Shown: piece after piece, positions 57,584-64,000 of the stretch
How the letters are laid out: each line of letters opens with the position of its first letter
Numbering within the stretch: the stretch's first letter is position 1
Origin: Chimaeribacter arupi
GTDB taxonomy: Bacteria; Pseudomonadota; Gammaproteobacteria; Enterobacterales; Enterobacteriaceae
Assembly: GCF_002858805.1 (NCBI RefSeq)
Contig: NZ_PJZI01000018.1
Span: forward strand, 31,287 to 95,286
DNA length: 64,000 nucleotides
Reading direction: 5' to 3'
Notes under the pieces: model-generated
Database searches by the model: none
What the model was told of the DNA's origin: nothing
What the model saw: only the letters and a program-made list of their open reading frames with translations
Program-made: the position numbers and the translations under genes

Positions 57584-58321
57584 TCACACCGCAATAATGT
57601 GGCTGACCAGCGCCCCATCAGCAAAGCGATAGAGCATCAGCGAGGGGGGATCGTCAGCCGGGGGCACGGTGTCTGATCCAAACCACACCGGGTTAGCGGG
57701 GCAGATGGAGCCGCAGATATAAGCGGGGATCCCTGCCAGATTGCCCGCCATTGGCCGGTGGACATGCCCGGTAGCGATAGCGATGGGCCGCCGCGGATGC
57801 CGCCTTAACAGCGCCCCCAGTTTCTCCGCGTCACGGCACATGATCTGATCCAGGGTAGGAATGCCGCTATGGAATACATGATGGTGCAGAAATAGTATTG
57901 AGGGTGTCACGCCGCCGGTGTGCAGGGTATGTTCCAGCCACCGAAGATGTTCAGACACACTGCCTGCCGGCGATCCCGGGAGCGTTGAGTCAAGCCCGAT
58001 AAGGCGTATCCCGCTGAGCTCCGCCACAAAATGCAGCGCATCATCTGCTGTGGCCGGAGACCCGGCGCGGCGACCCGACATGGCGCGTATTCCTGTGCTA
58101 TCGTCAGCATTACCGGGCAGAACAAAGGTTGGCCAGGTTCTGTTATGCACGCAAGCCGATACTTTTTCGTAGCCTTCTGACCAATTGTTATCAATCACGT
58201 CGCCGGTAAGTACCAGGGCATCTGGCTTAATGAAATCCAGCCAGGAGAGGGCACGCGCGAGCCGGGAGAGATTGTCATTATCAGGTGCTGCATGAATGTC
58301 TGATACCTGGGCAATGATCAT
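57584..58321 (-). CDS. Metallophosphoesterase, CpdA-like, with altered GNHD motif
   Basis: 245 residues from the ATG at 58321 (AGGAGG five bases upstream). Calcineurin-like fold motifs are present in order: VSDIHAAP (Asp8, His10), LTGDVID, LPGNADDS, FLHHHVFH and GHVHRP. In most class III cyclic-nucleotide phosphodiesterases the third motif is GNHD or GNHE; here Ala replaces the His that helps stabilise the transition state, while the metal-binding Asn remains. Substrate is unknown. It is a stand-alone gene beside a repeat-rich gap, and neither neighbour suggests a pathway. Confidence 0.82.
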   Translation of the reverse strand: MIIAQVSDIHAAPDNDNLSRLARALSWLDFIKPDALVLTGDVIDNNWSEGYEKVSACVHNRTWPTFVLPGNADDSTGIRAMSGRRAGSPATADDALHFVAELSGIRLIGLDSTLPGSPAGSVSEHLRWLEHTLHTGGVTPSILFLHHHVFHSGIPTLDQIMCRDAEKLGALLRRHPRRPIAIATGHVHRPMAGNLAGIPAYICGSICPANPVWFGSDTVPPADDPPSLMLYRFADGALVSHIIAV

Positions 58322-58382
58322 GAAAGCCTCCTGTTTTAGTGAGACGGCCTGAATGCCTGGATTTGCGGCCAACGTTTTCCGC

Positions 58383-58657
58383 ACCTACCCAATGATATGC
58401 AGAAGTGGTGGGGCATAAAAATCATTTCCGAGTGGAGCCGCAGGGCCGGGCAATATTTACCCTCTACTTTTTCCTTACATACTCAACGATATGCAGAGGT
58501 GGCGGGGGCGTAAAAATCATTGCCGAGTGGAGACGAAGGGCCGGGCGAACGGGCAGGATACCCAAAAATCCCCACCTACCATTTCCTTACATACCCAAAG
58601 ATAGGCAGCCTGGTAGGGGCGTAAAAATCATTGCCGAGTGGAGACGCAGGGCCGGGC
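58383..58657 (+). repeat. Three long direct repeats in non-coding DNA
   Basis: Three imperfect copies of a segment of about 70 bases (near 58383-58451, 58477-58546 and 58591-58657). Each runs from AC(C/T)CAA-GATA-GCAG through G(C/G)GTAAAAATCATTGCCG to AGTGGAGACG-AGGGCCGGGC. Copies 2 and 3 also share the preceding TTCCTTACATAC. No convincing frame crosses them. Confidence 0.85.
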
Positions 58658-58860
58658 GAGCACACATGGATGTGTGCGAGAGTCGCAGCCACGCTGGGAG
58701 CGTGTCTGCGGCGGTCCGATTAGCCCGGAGGCGGAGTGAGGGTACACGCGAGAGCGTGCAATGATTCAGCCAACCCACCGAACGTGCGCGGGTGCAGGGC
58801 GAGCGCACCGGCGCGCCCTGCTCGGTTGAGGCGCAGCGGGCCAGGTAGACAACCACACAT
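58658..58860. other. Hairpin-rich non-coding segment
   Basis: Consecutive stems: GCACACAT-GG-ATGTGTGC (58660-58677), CACGCT-GGG-AGCGTG (58690-58704), CACGC-GAGA-GCGTG (58745-58758, a GNRA-type loop) and CAGGGCG-N12-CGCCCTG (58795-58820). The regular spacing of compact hairpins looks like a structured RNA or a dispersed palindromic element. No terminator or clear promoter was identified. Confidence 0.55.
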
Positions 58861-59023
58861 AAACAACCGAAACCTTCCTCAACTCACATGAGCAACCGAA
58901 ACCTTCCACCGCACATAAACAACCGAAACCTTCCCCAACTCACATGAGCAACCGAAACCTTCCCCAGCTCACACAAACAACCGAAACCTTCCCCAACTCA
59001 CATGAGCAACTAAAACCTTCCAC
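58861..59023 (+). repeat. Six-copy 27-29-bp tandem array
   Basis: Units AAACAACCGAAACCTTCCCC plus AACTCACAT alternate with versions beginning GAGC. Starts are at 58861, 58890, 58917, 58946, 58975 and 59004 (last one partial). They are directly adjacent with no spacers, so this is a minisatellite, not a CRISPR array. From 59024 to 59307 the DNA is AT-rich and presumably carries the promoter of the LacI-type gene. Confidence 0.92.
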
Positions 59024-59307
59024 TTAACCTCAACAGCAAATACCGGAATATAATGACAGCAACGTATTAATAACAATGAAGCCAGGCTTAATTTAATTAT
59101 TAATAAAAATCTCTTTCCGGCGGTTATTACCGGGAAATAACCGAACAGGCAAATAAATACTCACCCTTGTCGGGGCAGCGTGCTGATTTGTGATAATACT
59201 CGCACCGCGCCGGGGGCTTTTCACGTAGCCTGCGTCGTCTGAATAATTTCAAGAGGCTACCGGTGGAAAATGTCCTGCGGGGCCTGTGTGCCGGAGAGGG
59301 CACCCCT

Positions 59308-60354
59308 ATGGGAAAGTTAAAAATAAAGGAAATCTCATTACGCACCGGTTTGTCTTTCAGCACCGTATCACGGGTGCTGGCAGGTAAATCCAATACCAGC
59401 CAACAGGCGCGGGATAAAATACTCGCTTGCGCACGGGAAATAGGCGTGGCGGAAACGCTCTCCAACCGGTTGCTGATTAATCATATTATGCTGTTTGCGC
59501 CCAACCGGGCTTTTTATGCCCGGCGCGCTCACTTTTATTACGAGGTGATCCAGGGCGTGCAGGAGGCGATTGCCCCGCACGATGTCCAGCTCCACAGTTG
59601 CGCACTGGAGGAGCAGCACGCGGACGTCCCGCTGTTTCTGGAAAAGATCACGGCATCGGGCGCGCAGGCGATTATCCTGCTCGGCATTGATGACCCGGTG
59701 GTGCACAAGCTGGCGGCCAGTGTCGGCCGGCCCTGCGTGCTGATTAACAGCCTTGACCACGAGATGGCGCTCGACAGCGTCTCGCCTGACCACCGGGCGA
59801 TCGGCTTTCGCGGGGCGCATTACCTGCTGGAGCAGGGGCATCACCGCATTCTCTCGCTGCTCTGCCTGCGCCGTGAAACCCTGATGGCCCAGCTGGAGGG
59901 CATCAAGAGCGCTTTCCGCCATCACCACTGCCCGTTCGATGAGGAGCATCACTTGCTGGTGACGCAGAATTTCTGTGAAAAAGAGGCACAGGAGGCGGTG
60001 CGCGGCTATTTTGCCGCCTGCCCGCCGTCGCAGCGGCCCAGTGTGCTGCTGTGCGGCGGCAGCCAATTGGTAAACGGGGCGATGGCTGCCCTGAAGGCGT
60101 TGGGGTTGCGGGTGCCGCAGGATGTCTCGCTGCTCGGCAGCGGGGTATCGCACCCGCCGCTCACGGCGCTGGCCCCGTGGCTGACCACATTGCACGTGCC
60201 GTGCCGGGCGCTGGGGGTGGAGGCGGTAAACCTGCTGCAAAACCGCCTGACGCACCCGGACGCCCCGGTATTTAACCTGATGTTGCAGGGCAAACTGGGG
60301 CGGCACTACTCCGTGGCGCACCCCAGCCCGTTTCACGTCCCTGGGCTGGGGTGA
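59308..60354 (+). CDS. LacI-family transcriptional regulator
   Basis: 348 residues from the ATG at 59308, about seven bases after GGAGAGGG. The N-terminal HTH (LKIKEISLRTGLSFSTVSRVLAGKSNTS) includes the LacI recognition helix and hinge; the rest is the periplasmic-binding-protein-type sensor domain (IILLGIDDPVV, PDHRAIGFRGAHYLLEQGHHRI). The upstream 15 codons of the frame are probably untranslated. No sugar operon is adjacent: nth converges on it and the repeat region lies upstream, so its target is elsewhere or lost. Effector unknown. Confidence 0.88.
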   Translation: MGKLKIKEISLRTGLSFSTVSRVLAGKSNTSQQARDKILACAREIGVAETLSNRLLINHIMLFAPNRAFYARRAHFYYEVIQGVQEAIAPHDVQLHSCALEEQHADVPLFLEKITASGAQAIILLGIDDPVVHKLAASVGRPCVLINSLDHEMALDSVSPDHRAIGFRGAHYLLEQGHHRILSLLCLRRETLMAQLEGIKSAFRHHHCPFDEEHHLLVTQNFCEKEAQEAVRGYFAACPPSQRPSVLLCGGSQLVNGAMAALKALGLRVPQDVSLLGSGVSHPPLTALAPWLTTLHVPCRALGVEAVNLLQNRLTHPDAPVFNLMLQGKLGRHYSVAHPSPFHVPGLG

Positions 60355-60367
60355 GGGCGGAAAAGCG

Positions 60368-61003
60368 TTACTCGTATACCTTGTCTTTGTACTCGCAGAG
60401 ATCCTCAATAATGCAGGAGCCGCAGCGCGGTTTACGGGCAATGCAGGTGTAACGGCCGTGCAGCAGCAGCCAGTGGTGCGCGTTCACCCGGAAGGCGGCC
60501 GGTACCACTTTCAGCAGTTTCTCTTCAACCTGATCAACGTTTTTGCCCGGCGCGAAATTCGTCCGGTTGCTGACGCGGAAGATATGGGTGTCAACGGCGA
60601 TGGTCGGCCAGCCGAACGCGGTGTTCAGCACCACATTCGCGGTTTTACGCCCGACGCCCGGCAGCGCCTCCAGCGCGGCGCGGTCTTCCGGCACCTCGCC
60701 GCCGTGCCGTTCCAGCAACTGGCGGCAGGTCTTGATGACGTTCTCCGCCTTGCTGTTGTACAAGCCAATGGTTTTGATGTACTCCTTCAGGCCGTCCACA
60801 CCGAGATCCAGAATCGCCTGCGGGGTATTCGCCACCGGGTAGAGTTTCGCGGTGGCCTTGTTGACGCCGACATCCGTGGCCTGCGCCGACAGCAGCACGG
60901 CAATCAGCAGCTCAAACGGGGTGCTGTACGCCAGCTCAGTGGTCGGGTGCGGGTTGTTGTCCCGCAACCGGCTCAGAATAGTCGTCCGTTTCTCCTGATT
61001 CAT
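60368..61003 (-). CDS. nth: Endonuclease III (DNA glycosylase / AP lyase)
   Basis: Removes oxidised pyrimidines from DNA in base excision repair. 211 residues, E. coli length. The helix-hairpin-helix [12 protein letters not shown] (with catalytic Lys120) and VDTHIFRV (catalytic Asp138) are present, and the 4Fe-4S cluster ligands C-x6-C-x2-C-x5-C lie near the C-terminus ([17 protein letters not shown]). Its ATG overlaps the rsxE stop by four bases (ATGA), so it is cotranscribed with the rsx genes, as in E. coli. Confidence 0.97.
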   Translation of the reverse strand: MNQEKRTTILSRLRDNNPHPTTELAYSTPFELLIAVLLSAQATDVGVNKATAKLYPVANTPQAILDLGVDGLKEYIKTIGLYNSKAENVIKTCRQLLERHGGEVPEDRAALEALPGVGRKTANVVLNTAFGWPTIAVDTHIFRVSNRTNFAPGKNVDQVEEKLLKVVPAAFRVNAHHWLLLHGRYTCIARKPRCGSCIIEDLCEYKDKVYE

Positions 61004-61701
61004 AACGCTTTTTCAGGCTCCCCCGGCTGGGCAACCGGCGTGGTGACGATCACCGCCGTGTTGCGCGCTTTCATCTTCTGGTCAATCAGGTATTTGATCG
61101 CCAGCAGCATCGCCAGGCCGATAAACGCCCCCGGCGGCAGCATCGCCAGCAGGAACGGCGAATCCAGGTGCGCCACTTCGATGCGCAGCACTTTCGCCCA
61201 GCTGCCGAGCAGCTGGTCTGCGCCGTCAAACAGCGTGCCGTTGCCCAGGATCTCGCGCATTGACCCGAGCACAAACATCGTCAGGGTACCGCCGAGGCCG
61301 GTCATCAGCCCGTCCAGCGCGGCGTAACGCACCGGCGCTTTGGCGGCGTACGCCTCCGGGCGGCCAATCACGATGCAGTTGGTCACAATAAGCGGGATAA
61401 AAATCCCCAGTGACTGGTACAGGCCGTACGCGTAGGCGTTGATCAGCATCTGCACGCAGCTCACCACCGACGCGATGATCATCACGTAAATCGGGATGCG
61501 GATTTCGCTGGGGATCCAGCGGCGCATCATCGAGATCGAACTGTTGGTGCAGAACAACACCAGCGTGGTCGCCAGCCCCAGCCCGAGGGCGTTGGTGGCG
61601 GTTGAGGTCACGGCCAGCAGCGGGCACATGCCCAGCAACTGCACCAGCGCGGAGTTGTTTCTCCACAACCCGTCAAGGGTTACGCGTTTGGCTTCACTCA
61701 T
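61000..61701 (-). CDS. rsxE: Electron transport complex subunit RsxE
   Basis: A membrane subunit (233 residues from the ATG at 61701) of the Rsx/Rnf complex, which in E. coli uses NADH to keep SoxR reduced. About six hydrophobic helices are seen, with the family segments [34 protein letters not shown] and [17 protein letters not shown] type. The longer open frame upstream overlaps rsxG coding DNA and is rejected. It overlaps rsxG by eight bases and nth by four, showing a tightly packed operon. Confidence 0.95.
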   Translation of the reverse strand: MSEAKRVTLDGLWRNNSALVQLLGMCPLLAVTSTATNALGLGLATTLVLFCTNSSISMMRRWIPSEIRIPIYVMIIASVVSCVQMLINAYAYGLYQSLGIFIPLIVTNCIVIGRPEAYAAKAPVRYAALDGLMTGLGGTLTMFVLGSMREILGNGTLFDGADQLLGSWAKVLRIEVAHLDSPFLLAMLPPGAFIGLAMLLAIKYLIDQKMKARNTAVIVTTPVAQPGEPEKAL

Positions 61702-62329
61702 CAGAGGCTCCACAAGCAGGTAAAGAGGCAAGGCGCGGCGGCAACGTTTCCATATACAACGTGGTGCGGCGCACCGCATTCACCACCGCACGCGGGGTAA
61801 TGGTCGCGCCGGTAAACTGGTCAAACATGCCGCCATCTTTCTTCACCGCCCAGCGGCGGTCGTCCGGCCCGTTAATTGTCTGTTGGGCGAAGTGCTTGAT
61901 CCAGTCTGAGATCCGCACTTCAATTTTATCACCCAGCCCCGGCGTCTCATGGTGCTCCAGCACGCGGGTGCCGTACACCTTGCCGTGGAAGTCGGCCGCG
62001 ACCAGGATCTGGATCGCCCCGGAGTAGCCGTCCGGCGCGGTGGTTTCCACCGCGGCCGCCACCGGCTCACCGCCTTTGCGCGCCAGGTAGAGGCGGTGCG
62101 GGGCGGCGCTGCCGAGCGCCGGGTCAGTGACCAGGTAACACTCGTTCTGCATCGCGTTGTCATAGACGCTGGCCGGGATCACCTGATCAAACAGCGCTTT
62201 CTGCTGCCGGGCCGCCTGATCGCTGATGGTGGGCTTGGTCAGGGTATAGACCACGGCAGTCAGGCCGGTGGTCAGGGCGGCGAACAGCGCCAGGGTCGTG
62301 CCGTGGCGTCGCATGGTATCAAACATCAT
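61694..62329 (-). CDS. rsxG: Electron transport complex subunit RsxG
   Basis: A membrane-anchored periplasmic flavoprotein of 211 residues. One N-terminal transmembrane helix (residues about 11-32) is followed by an FMN-binding domain with the flavinylation motif TGAT in [16 protein letters not shown], where the second Thr carries covalent FMN in RnfG proteins. A second conserved segment is [13 protein letters not shown]. It lies between rsxD (six bases) and rsxE (overlap) in the operon. Confidence 0.95.
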   Translation of the reverse strand: MMFDTMRRHGTTLALFAALTTGLTAVVYTLTKPTISDQAARQQKALFDQVIPASVYDNAMQNECYLVTDPALGSAAPHRLYLARKGGEPVAAAVETTAPDGYSGAIQILVAADFHGKVYGTRVLEHHETPGLGDKIEVRISDWIKHFAQQTINGPDDRRWAVKKDGGMFDQFTGATITPRAVVNAVRRTTLYMETLPPRLASLPACGASDE

Positions 62330-62335
62330 AACTCC

Positions 62336-63388
62336 TCAGCGATGCCCGTAGACACGGGGTTGGGTGTAGTGGTCAATCAACGGCACGGTAATGTTGGCCA
62401 GCAGCACGGCAAAGGCCACGCCGTCCGGGTAGCCGCCATAGACACGGATCAGCCACACCAGCAGGCCAATCAGTGCGCCGAAAATCAGGCGGCCGCGCGG
62501 CGTGGTGGAGGCCGTTACCGGGTCGGTGGCGATAAAGAACGCGCCGAGCATCGTCGCACCGGAGAAGAGGTGGATCAGCGGCGAGGCGTTGAGCGCCGGG
62601 TTCACCAGCCACGCCAGCCCGCTGCAAAACGCCAGCATCAGCAGGAAGCTCACCGGGATATGCCAGTGGATCAGCCGGCGGCTGAGCAGCAGCAGGCCGC
62701 CCGCCAGGAAGCCGAGGTTAATCCACTGCCAGCCCAGCCCGGCCAGGAAGCCGCTGTAGATCGGCTGGGCCAGCAACTGGGTGTACTCATGCCCGGCACG
62801 CAGCCCGGTTTTGAAGCCGTCCAGCGGCGTGGCCTGGGTAACGCCGTCCACATTCATCTGTAACTGGTAGGCGGTGAGGCCCTCACTGCTGTGGCCGCTG
62901 AAGATGCTGAGCAGCGTGTCGTGCCAGCCCAGCGCGTGCGCCTGCAGGGTGTCCGGCGGCAGCCAGGTGGTCATCTGCACCGGGAAGGAGATCAGCAGCA
63001 CAACGTACCCCACCATCGCCGGGTTGAACGGGTTCTGGCCGAGGCCGCCATACAGCCCCTTGGCGATCACGATGGCGAAGAAGGTGCCGAGCACAATCAT
63101 CCACCACGGTGCCAGCGGCGGCAGGCTGATGCCGAGCAGCAGCGCGGTGAGCAGGGCGGAGTTATCACCCAGTTTTGCTTTCACGGACTGGCGGCGCAGC
63201 GCCACGATCGCCCCTTCAGCAATCAGCGCCGTGACCATGGCCAGCGCCACCTGCACCAGGTTGCCGGGGCCGAAAAAGTACCACTGCGCCGCCATGCCGG
63301 GGATGCAGGCCAGCATCACCCACAGCATGATGCTGCTGGTACGTTGCCGGTTATGGGTAAAAGGTGAACTTGCGATTCTGAAAGCCAT
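62336..63388 (-). CDS. rsxD: Electron transport complex subunit RsxD
   Basis: An integral membrane subunit of 350 residues with about nine helices. Family segments include [22 protein letters not shown] and [24 protein letters not shown]. The [13 protein letters not shown] segment is where RnfD proteins carry a phosphodiester-linked FMN on a Thr. The start ATG abuts the rsxC stop with no gap. The length matches E. coli RsxD. Confidence 0.96.
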   Translation of the reverse strand: MAFRIASSPFTHNRQRTSSIMLWVMLACIPGMAAQWYFFGPGNLVQVALAMVTALIAEGAIVALRRQSVKAKLGDNSALLTALLLGISLPPLAPWWMIVLGTFFAIVIAKGLYGGLGQNPFNPAMVGYVVLLISFPVQMTTWLPPDTLQAHALGWHDTLLSIFSGHSSEGLTAYQLQMNVDGVTQATPLDGFKTGLRAGHEYTQLLAQPIYSGFLAGLGWQWINLGFLAGGLLLLSRRLIHWHIPVSFLLMLAFCSGLAWLVNPALNASPLIHLFSGATMLGAFFIATDPVTASTTPRGRLIFGALIGLLVWLIRVYGGYPDGVAFAVLLANITVPLIDHYTQPRVYGHR

Positions 63389-64000
63389 TTATTCCTCGTT
63401 CGACATCGTTTCTTCGGCGGCCTTGCGCGCCTTAATCCGGGCAATCGCCGCAGCGACCGCCTCCTTGCGCGGGTCACTTTCTTGTTTTTCCGCCGCGCGG
63501 CCGGTGGGCTGTGTGCCGGCCTCCTGGCGCAACGGTTCAGGTGCGTGTTTGTTTAACGCACTGTTTTCGGTTACCGGGTTGTCTGACGCCTCCGCGGAGG
63601 CCGGTTCCGCTTGCGCGGCGTCAGCCGGTTCTGCCAGCGCGGCGCGTTTTGCCTTGGCACGGGCGACAGCGGCGGCCACCGCGGCTTTGCGTTTGTCGTC
63701 GGCGCTCAGCTCAGCTGAAGCGGCTTGCGCGGGTTCTGCCTCCGCCGGTGTGGCGTCAACCGGCTCTGCCAGCGCGGCGCGTTTTGCTTTGGCACGGGCG
63801 ACAGCGGCGGCCACCGCGGCTTTGCGTTTGTCGTCGGCGCTCAGCTCAGCTGAAGCGGCTTGCGCGGGTTCTGCCTCTGCCGGTGCAGCGTCAGCCGGTT
63901 CTGCCTGTGCGGCGTCAGCCGGTTCTGCCAGCGCGGCGCGTTTTGCTTTGGCACGGGCGACAGCGGCGGCCACCGCGGCTTTGCGTTTGTCGTCGGCGCT
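63389..64000 (-). CDS. rsxC: Electron transport complex subunit RsxC, C-terminal part only
   Basis: Open in frame from the right edge to the TAA next to rsxD, giving the last 203 residues. Only the Ala/Glu/Pro-rich C-terminal extension of RsxC is seen, with repeats of DDKRKAAVAAAVARAKAKR followed by acidic, Ala-rich linkers and a last basic helix (KEAVAAAIARIKARKAA). The NADH/FMN and 4Fe-4S parts lie outside the window. Such long repeat tails are known in enterobacterial RsxC and may help tether the complex. Assignment rests on this tail and on the following rsxD. Confidence 0.9.
   Translation of the reverse strand, partial: SADDKRKAAVAAAVARAKAKRAALAEPADAAQAEPADAAPAEAEPAQAASAELSADDKRKAAVAAAVARAKAKRAALAEPVDATPAEAEPAQAASAELSADDKRKAAVAAAVARAKAKRAALAEPADAAQAEPASAEASDNPVTENSALNKHAPEPLRQEAGTQPTGRAAEKQESDPRKEAVAAAIARIKARKAAEETMSNEE
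63633..64000. repeat. In-frame tandem repeats in the rsxC tail
   Basis: The segment beginning GCCAGCGCGGCGCG recurs at 63633, 63768 and 63927, spacings of 135 and 159 bases (45 and 53 codons). The blocks are almost identical at DNA level, so copy number could change by slippage without breaking the frame. Confidence 0.9.

Noticed and set aside
58861..59023. Possible CRISPR array
   Set aside because: The repeats are directly adjacent with no unique spacers, and no cas gene is in the window.

Overview
The window reads as chromosomal DNA of a GC-rich enterobacterium, most like Serratia or another member of the Yersiniaceae. The evidence is: trpG and trpD are separate genes, whereas they are fused in Escherichia; the rnm-yciO-rluB / btuR-yciK-sohB-yciN-topA-cysB-acnA-ribA-pgpB-lapAB-pyrF-yciH-osmB order is the classical enterobacterial trp-rnb region; and rsxCDGE-nth closes the window. 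No rRNA, tRNA, insertion sequence, integrase or CRISPR array was found. The genus is an inference from gene content, not a sequence match.

Layout. 1-4281: trp operon on the minus strand (trpL leader with tandem Trp codons, attenuator, trpE, trpG, trpD, and trpCF cut by the left edge) behind a near-canonical trp promoter/operator. 4407-25659: core genes, with cobS and cobT inserted between rluB and btuR, and a 38-residue YmiA-like membrane peptide between yciO and rluB. 26111-31861: carbohydrate island with an AraD-type epimerase, a YciT-like DeoR regulator, a glycyl-radical enzyme (ybiW) and its activase (ybiY), and a divergent fructose-6-phosphate aldolase; a perfect inverted repeat lies in the divergent promoter. 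32008-33150: kdgT with a KdgR-like box. 33451-35175: an orphan phage-tailspike-like beta-helix protein. 35226-45451: cstA and its small partner, rnb, ydeP, dacD, a YecA-like protein without its SEC-C tail, and a LysR regulator.

45568-56726 is the most distinctive region: a sulfoquinovose catabolic locus. It holds a CsqR-like regulator, a YihV-type sulfofructose kinase, a YihU-type sulfolactaldehyde reductase, a class II (zinc) aldolase, a mutarotase, an L-fucose-isomerase-fold protein, a sulfoquinovosidase with every recognised YihQ catalytic and sulfonate-binding residue, and two GPH-family transporters (YihO- and YihP-like). The class I aldolase YihT and the isomerase YihS of the E. coli pathway are absent and appear to be replaced by the class II aldolase and the fucose-isomerase-like protein. 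The expected flow is: import, glycoside cleavage, anomer exchange, isomerisation to sulfofructose, phosphorylation, aldol cleavage to DHAP plus sulfolactaldehyde, then reduction to the exported sulfonate DHPS.

56894-64000: a secreted DUF2501 protein, a metallophosphoesterase with an altered active-site motif, about 1 kb of non-coding direct repeats, hairpins and a 29-bp tandem array, an orphan LacI regulator, then nth-rsxE-rsxG-rsxD and the repeat-rich tail of rsxC running off the right edge. A recurring oddity is short tandem duplication that includes or directly follows a stop codon (cysB, araD-like, yihU-like).
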